A stretch of DNA of 64,000 nt from DASRCB01 sp035653295 (lineage in GTDB: Bacteria > Acidobacteriota > Terriglobia > Bryobacterales > Bryobacteraceae), in contig DASRCB010000315.1 of assembly GCA_035653295.1 (NCBI GenBank), positions 9,687 to 73,686 on the forward strand, given 5' to 3'. Made by a program: the position numbers and the translations under genes. Below, piece after piece: positions 63,244-64,000 of the stretch. A model generated the notes under the pieces. It did no database searches. It was not told where the DNA came from and saw only the letters and a program-made list of their open reading frames with translations. Each line of letters opens with the position of its first letter. Positions within the stretch are counted from its first letter, which is position 1.

Positions 63244-63270
63244 CAGCGAGCCTTTGGCTAGCCCGAGGCC
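63244..63270. repeat. REP-like hairpin remnant
   Basis: GCAGCGAGCCTTTGGCTAGC resembles the hairpin core of the repeats at 54238 and 55033 (GAGCCTTTGGCT), with diverged arms. It sits in the 190-base gap between lepB and the exported unknown. The remainder of that gap shows nothing clear. Confidence 0.4.
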
Positions 63271-63312
63271 GGCCCCAACCCCGCCGCGTATTGACCACCC
63301 CGAGGAGAAACA

Positions 63313-63801
63313 ATGATCAAAGCCCTGTTGTTCGCCACGCTCGCAGTGTCCGCCATCGCACAGGACGCCGCGCCCGCGAAGTTCTACAAGCTCGATTTCG
63401 TCGTCAGGGAAGTGGAAGGCGGGCATGTGCTGAACGCGCGCCAGTACTCCACGGTGGTAATCACCGGCGAAAAGACGCCCACGGCCGTCATCCAGACCGG
63501 CAGCAAGGTGCCATTTCAGAGTTCGCCGAGCAGCATTCAGTATGCCGATGTGGGCGTGAACATCGACTGCGACCGCGTCCTGGAGCAGGGAAGCGATTTG
63601 TCTCTGTCCGTCAGCGCGGACATCAGCAGCGTTCCCGAGTCGATCTCCGGCAGCATTACGGCCGCCCCCGTCGTGCGCCAGAACAAGTGGCGATCTAACG
63701 TGTTGGTCCCGATTCGCAAACCCAGCGTCGTATTCACCGCCGACGACACGTCTTCGAGACGGCAGATGCAGCTCGAGGTCACCGCGACGCCAATGCGGTA
63801 G
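63313..63801 (+). CDS. Exported protein of unknown function
   Basis: A 162-residue exported protein with signal peptide LLFATLAVSAIAQ. The mature part has YKLDFVVREVEGGHVLNARQ and VGVNIDCDRVLEQGSDLSLS and looks all-beta. RKPSVVFTADDTSSRRQMQL near the end resembles secreted acidobacterial proteins of unknown role. GAGGAG lies six bases before the ATG. It is convergent with the DUF1501 gene. Confidence 0.6.
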   Translation: MIKALLFATLAVSAIAQDAAPAKFYKLDFVVREVEGGHVLNARQYSTVVITGEKTPTAVIQTGSKVPFQSSPSSIQYADVGVNIDCDRVLEQGSDLSLSVSADISSVPESISGSITAAPVVRQNKWRSNVLVPIRKPSVVFTADDTSSRRQMQLEVTATPMR

Positions 63802-63804
63802 CGA

Positions 63805-64000
63805 TCAGGCGAGAAGGTTGTTCACCACCTCGCCGGCCACATCCGTCAGGCGGAAGTGCCGGCCCTGGAACTTGTACGTGAGCCGCTTGTGGTCCACGCC
63901 CAGGCAGTGCAGGATGGTGGCCTGCAGATCGTGAATGTGCACCGGGTCGGAGACCACGTTATAGCAATAATCGTCGGTCTCGCCCATCGACACGCCAGAT
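63805..64000 (-). CDS. DUF1501-family protein, C-terminal fragment
   Basis: The last 64 codons of a gene that enters from the right edge. The segment SMGETDDYCYNVVSDPVHIH, DLQATILHCLGVDHKRLTYK and FQGRHFRLTDVAGEVV match the C-terminus of DUF1501 proteins. These are exported, sulfatase-like proteins abundant in Planctomycetes and Acidobacteria, often paired with DUF1553/1549 cytochrome-like proteins. The N-terminal part, including any Tat signal, lies outside the window. Confidence 0.85.
   Translation of the reverse strand, partial: SGVSMGETDDYCYNVVSDPVHIHDLQATILHCLGVDHKRLTYKFQGRHFRLTDVAGEVVNNLLA

Overview
The window looks like a chromosomal segment of a GC-rich acidobacterium, most likely of the Bryobacterales/Solibacter group. 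This is an inference from gene content. The signs are a duplicated MacB-like orphan permease without its own ATPase, carboxypeptidase-regulatory-like domains in exported proteins, a DUF2934 protein, a 'QNA..HGLT' small-protein family, a DUF1501 protein, and many exported proteins of unknown function. No rRNA, tRNA, CRISPR array or prophage was seen. Coding density is high and no gene-free stretch reaches 300 bases.

Layout. 1-2747 (minus) is the front of a complex I operon, nuoA-C-D-E-F, with nuoB missing from its usual place. 2786-8747 (plus) holds thiS, a small membrane coiled-coil protein, a MerR regulator, an S41 C-terminal processing protease, guaA, a small unknown protein and an exported NIF3-like protein. 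8772-11738 is a three-gene, overlap-coupled minus operon (unknown, pyridoxamine-oxidase-like, NIPSNAP-like) divergent from a MocR regulator that has Arg where the PLP lysine is expected. 11794-13247 carries an unknown family protein and a VapBC toxin-antitoxin pair. 13379-16702 is rplM-rpsI, then rpsB-tsf-pyrH. 16791-24938 holds a HbpS/GlcG-like exported protein, a sensor kinase, a FAD monooxygenase, a nine-heme c-type cytochrome fused to a membrane b-type cytochrome (CbcL-like architecture), a small antisense membrane protein, a phytoene-desaturase-like oxidoreductase and an HDOD protein. 24942-30000 (minus) carries an ankyrin protein, an aldo/keto reductase, a sialidase-like propeller and a molybdopterin-binding-domain protein. 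30189-32541 (minus) is a coupled arginine operon, argC-argB-N-acetyltransferase, behind an ARG-box-like site. 32656-48846 is mixed: a Flp pilin, a TgpA-type transglutaminase, an aldo/keto reductase, a frameshifted DUF4139 protein, the orphan permease, a GH3/GH43 pair, three exported unknowns, a thioesterase and a TPR protein. 48859-54083 is ileS-lspA-lgt-queG. 54064-55054 is a REP/RAYT scar: a transposase gene broken by an in-frame amber codon, between two damaged copies of the 3' end of the neighbouring methyltransferase gene. 55090-57632 (minus) is ctaB-SCO1-DUF420-methyltransferase, linked to cytochrome oxidase assembly. 57798-64000 contains a membrane protein, a gamma-carbonic-anhydrase-like protein, hisS, a MITE-like hairpin element, aspS, a DUF2934 protein, lepB, an exported unknown and the end of a DUF1501 protein.

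Two wider signals stand out. Respiration and electron transfer recur: complex I, oxidase assembly and the nine-heme/b-type fusion, which has the shape expected of a quinol-to-periplasm electron conduit. Second, several genes without a Shine-Dalgarno sequence have a TATAAT-like hexamer 6-16 bases before the start codon, suggesting frequent leaderless or near-leaderless transcripts.
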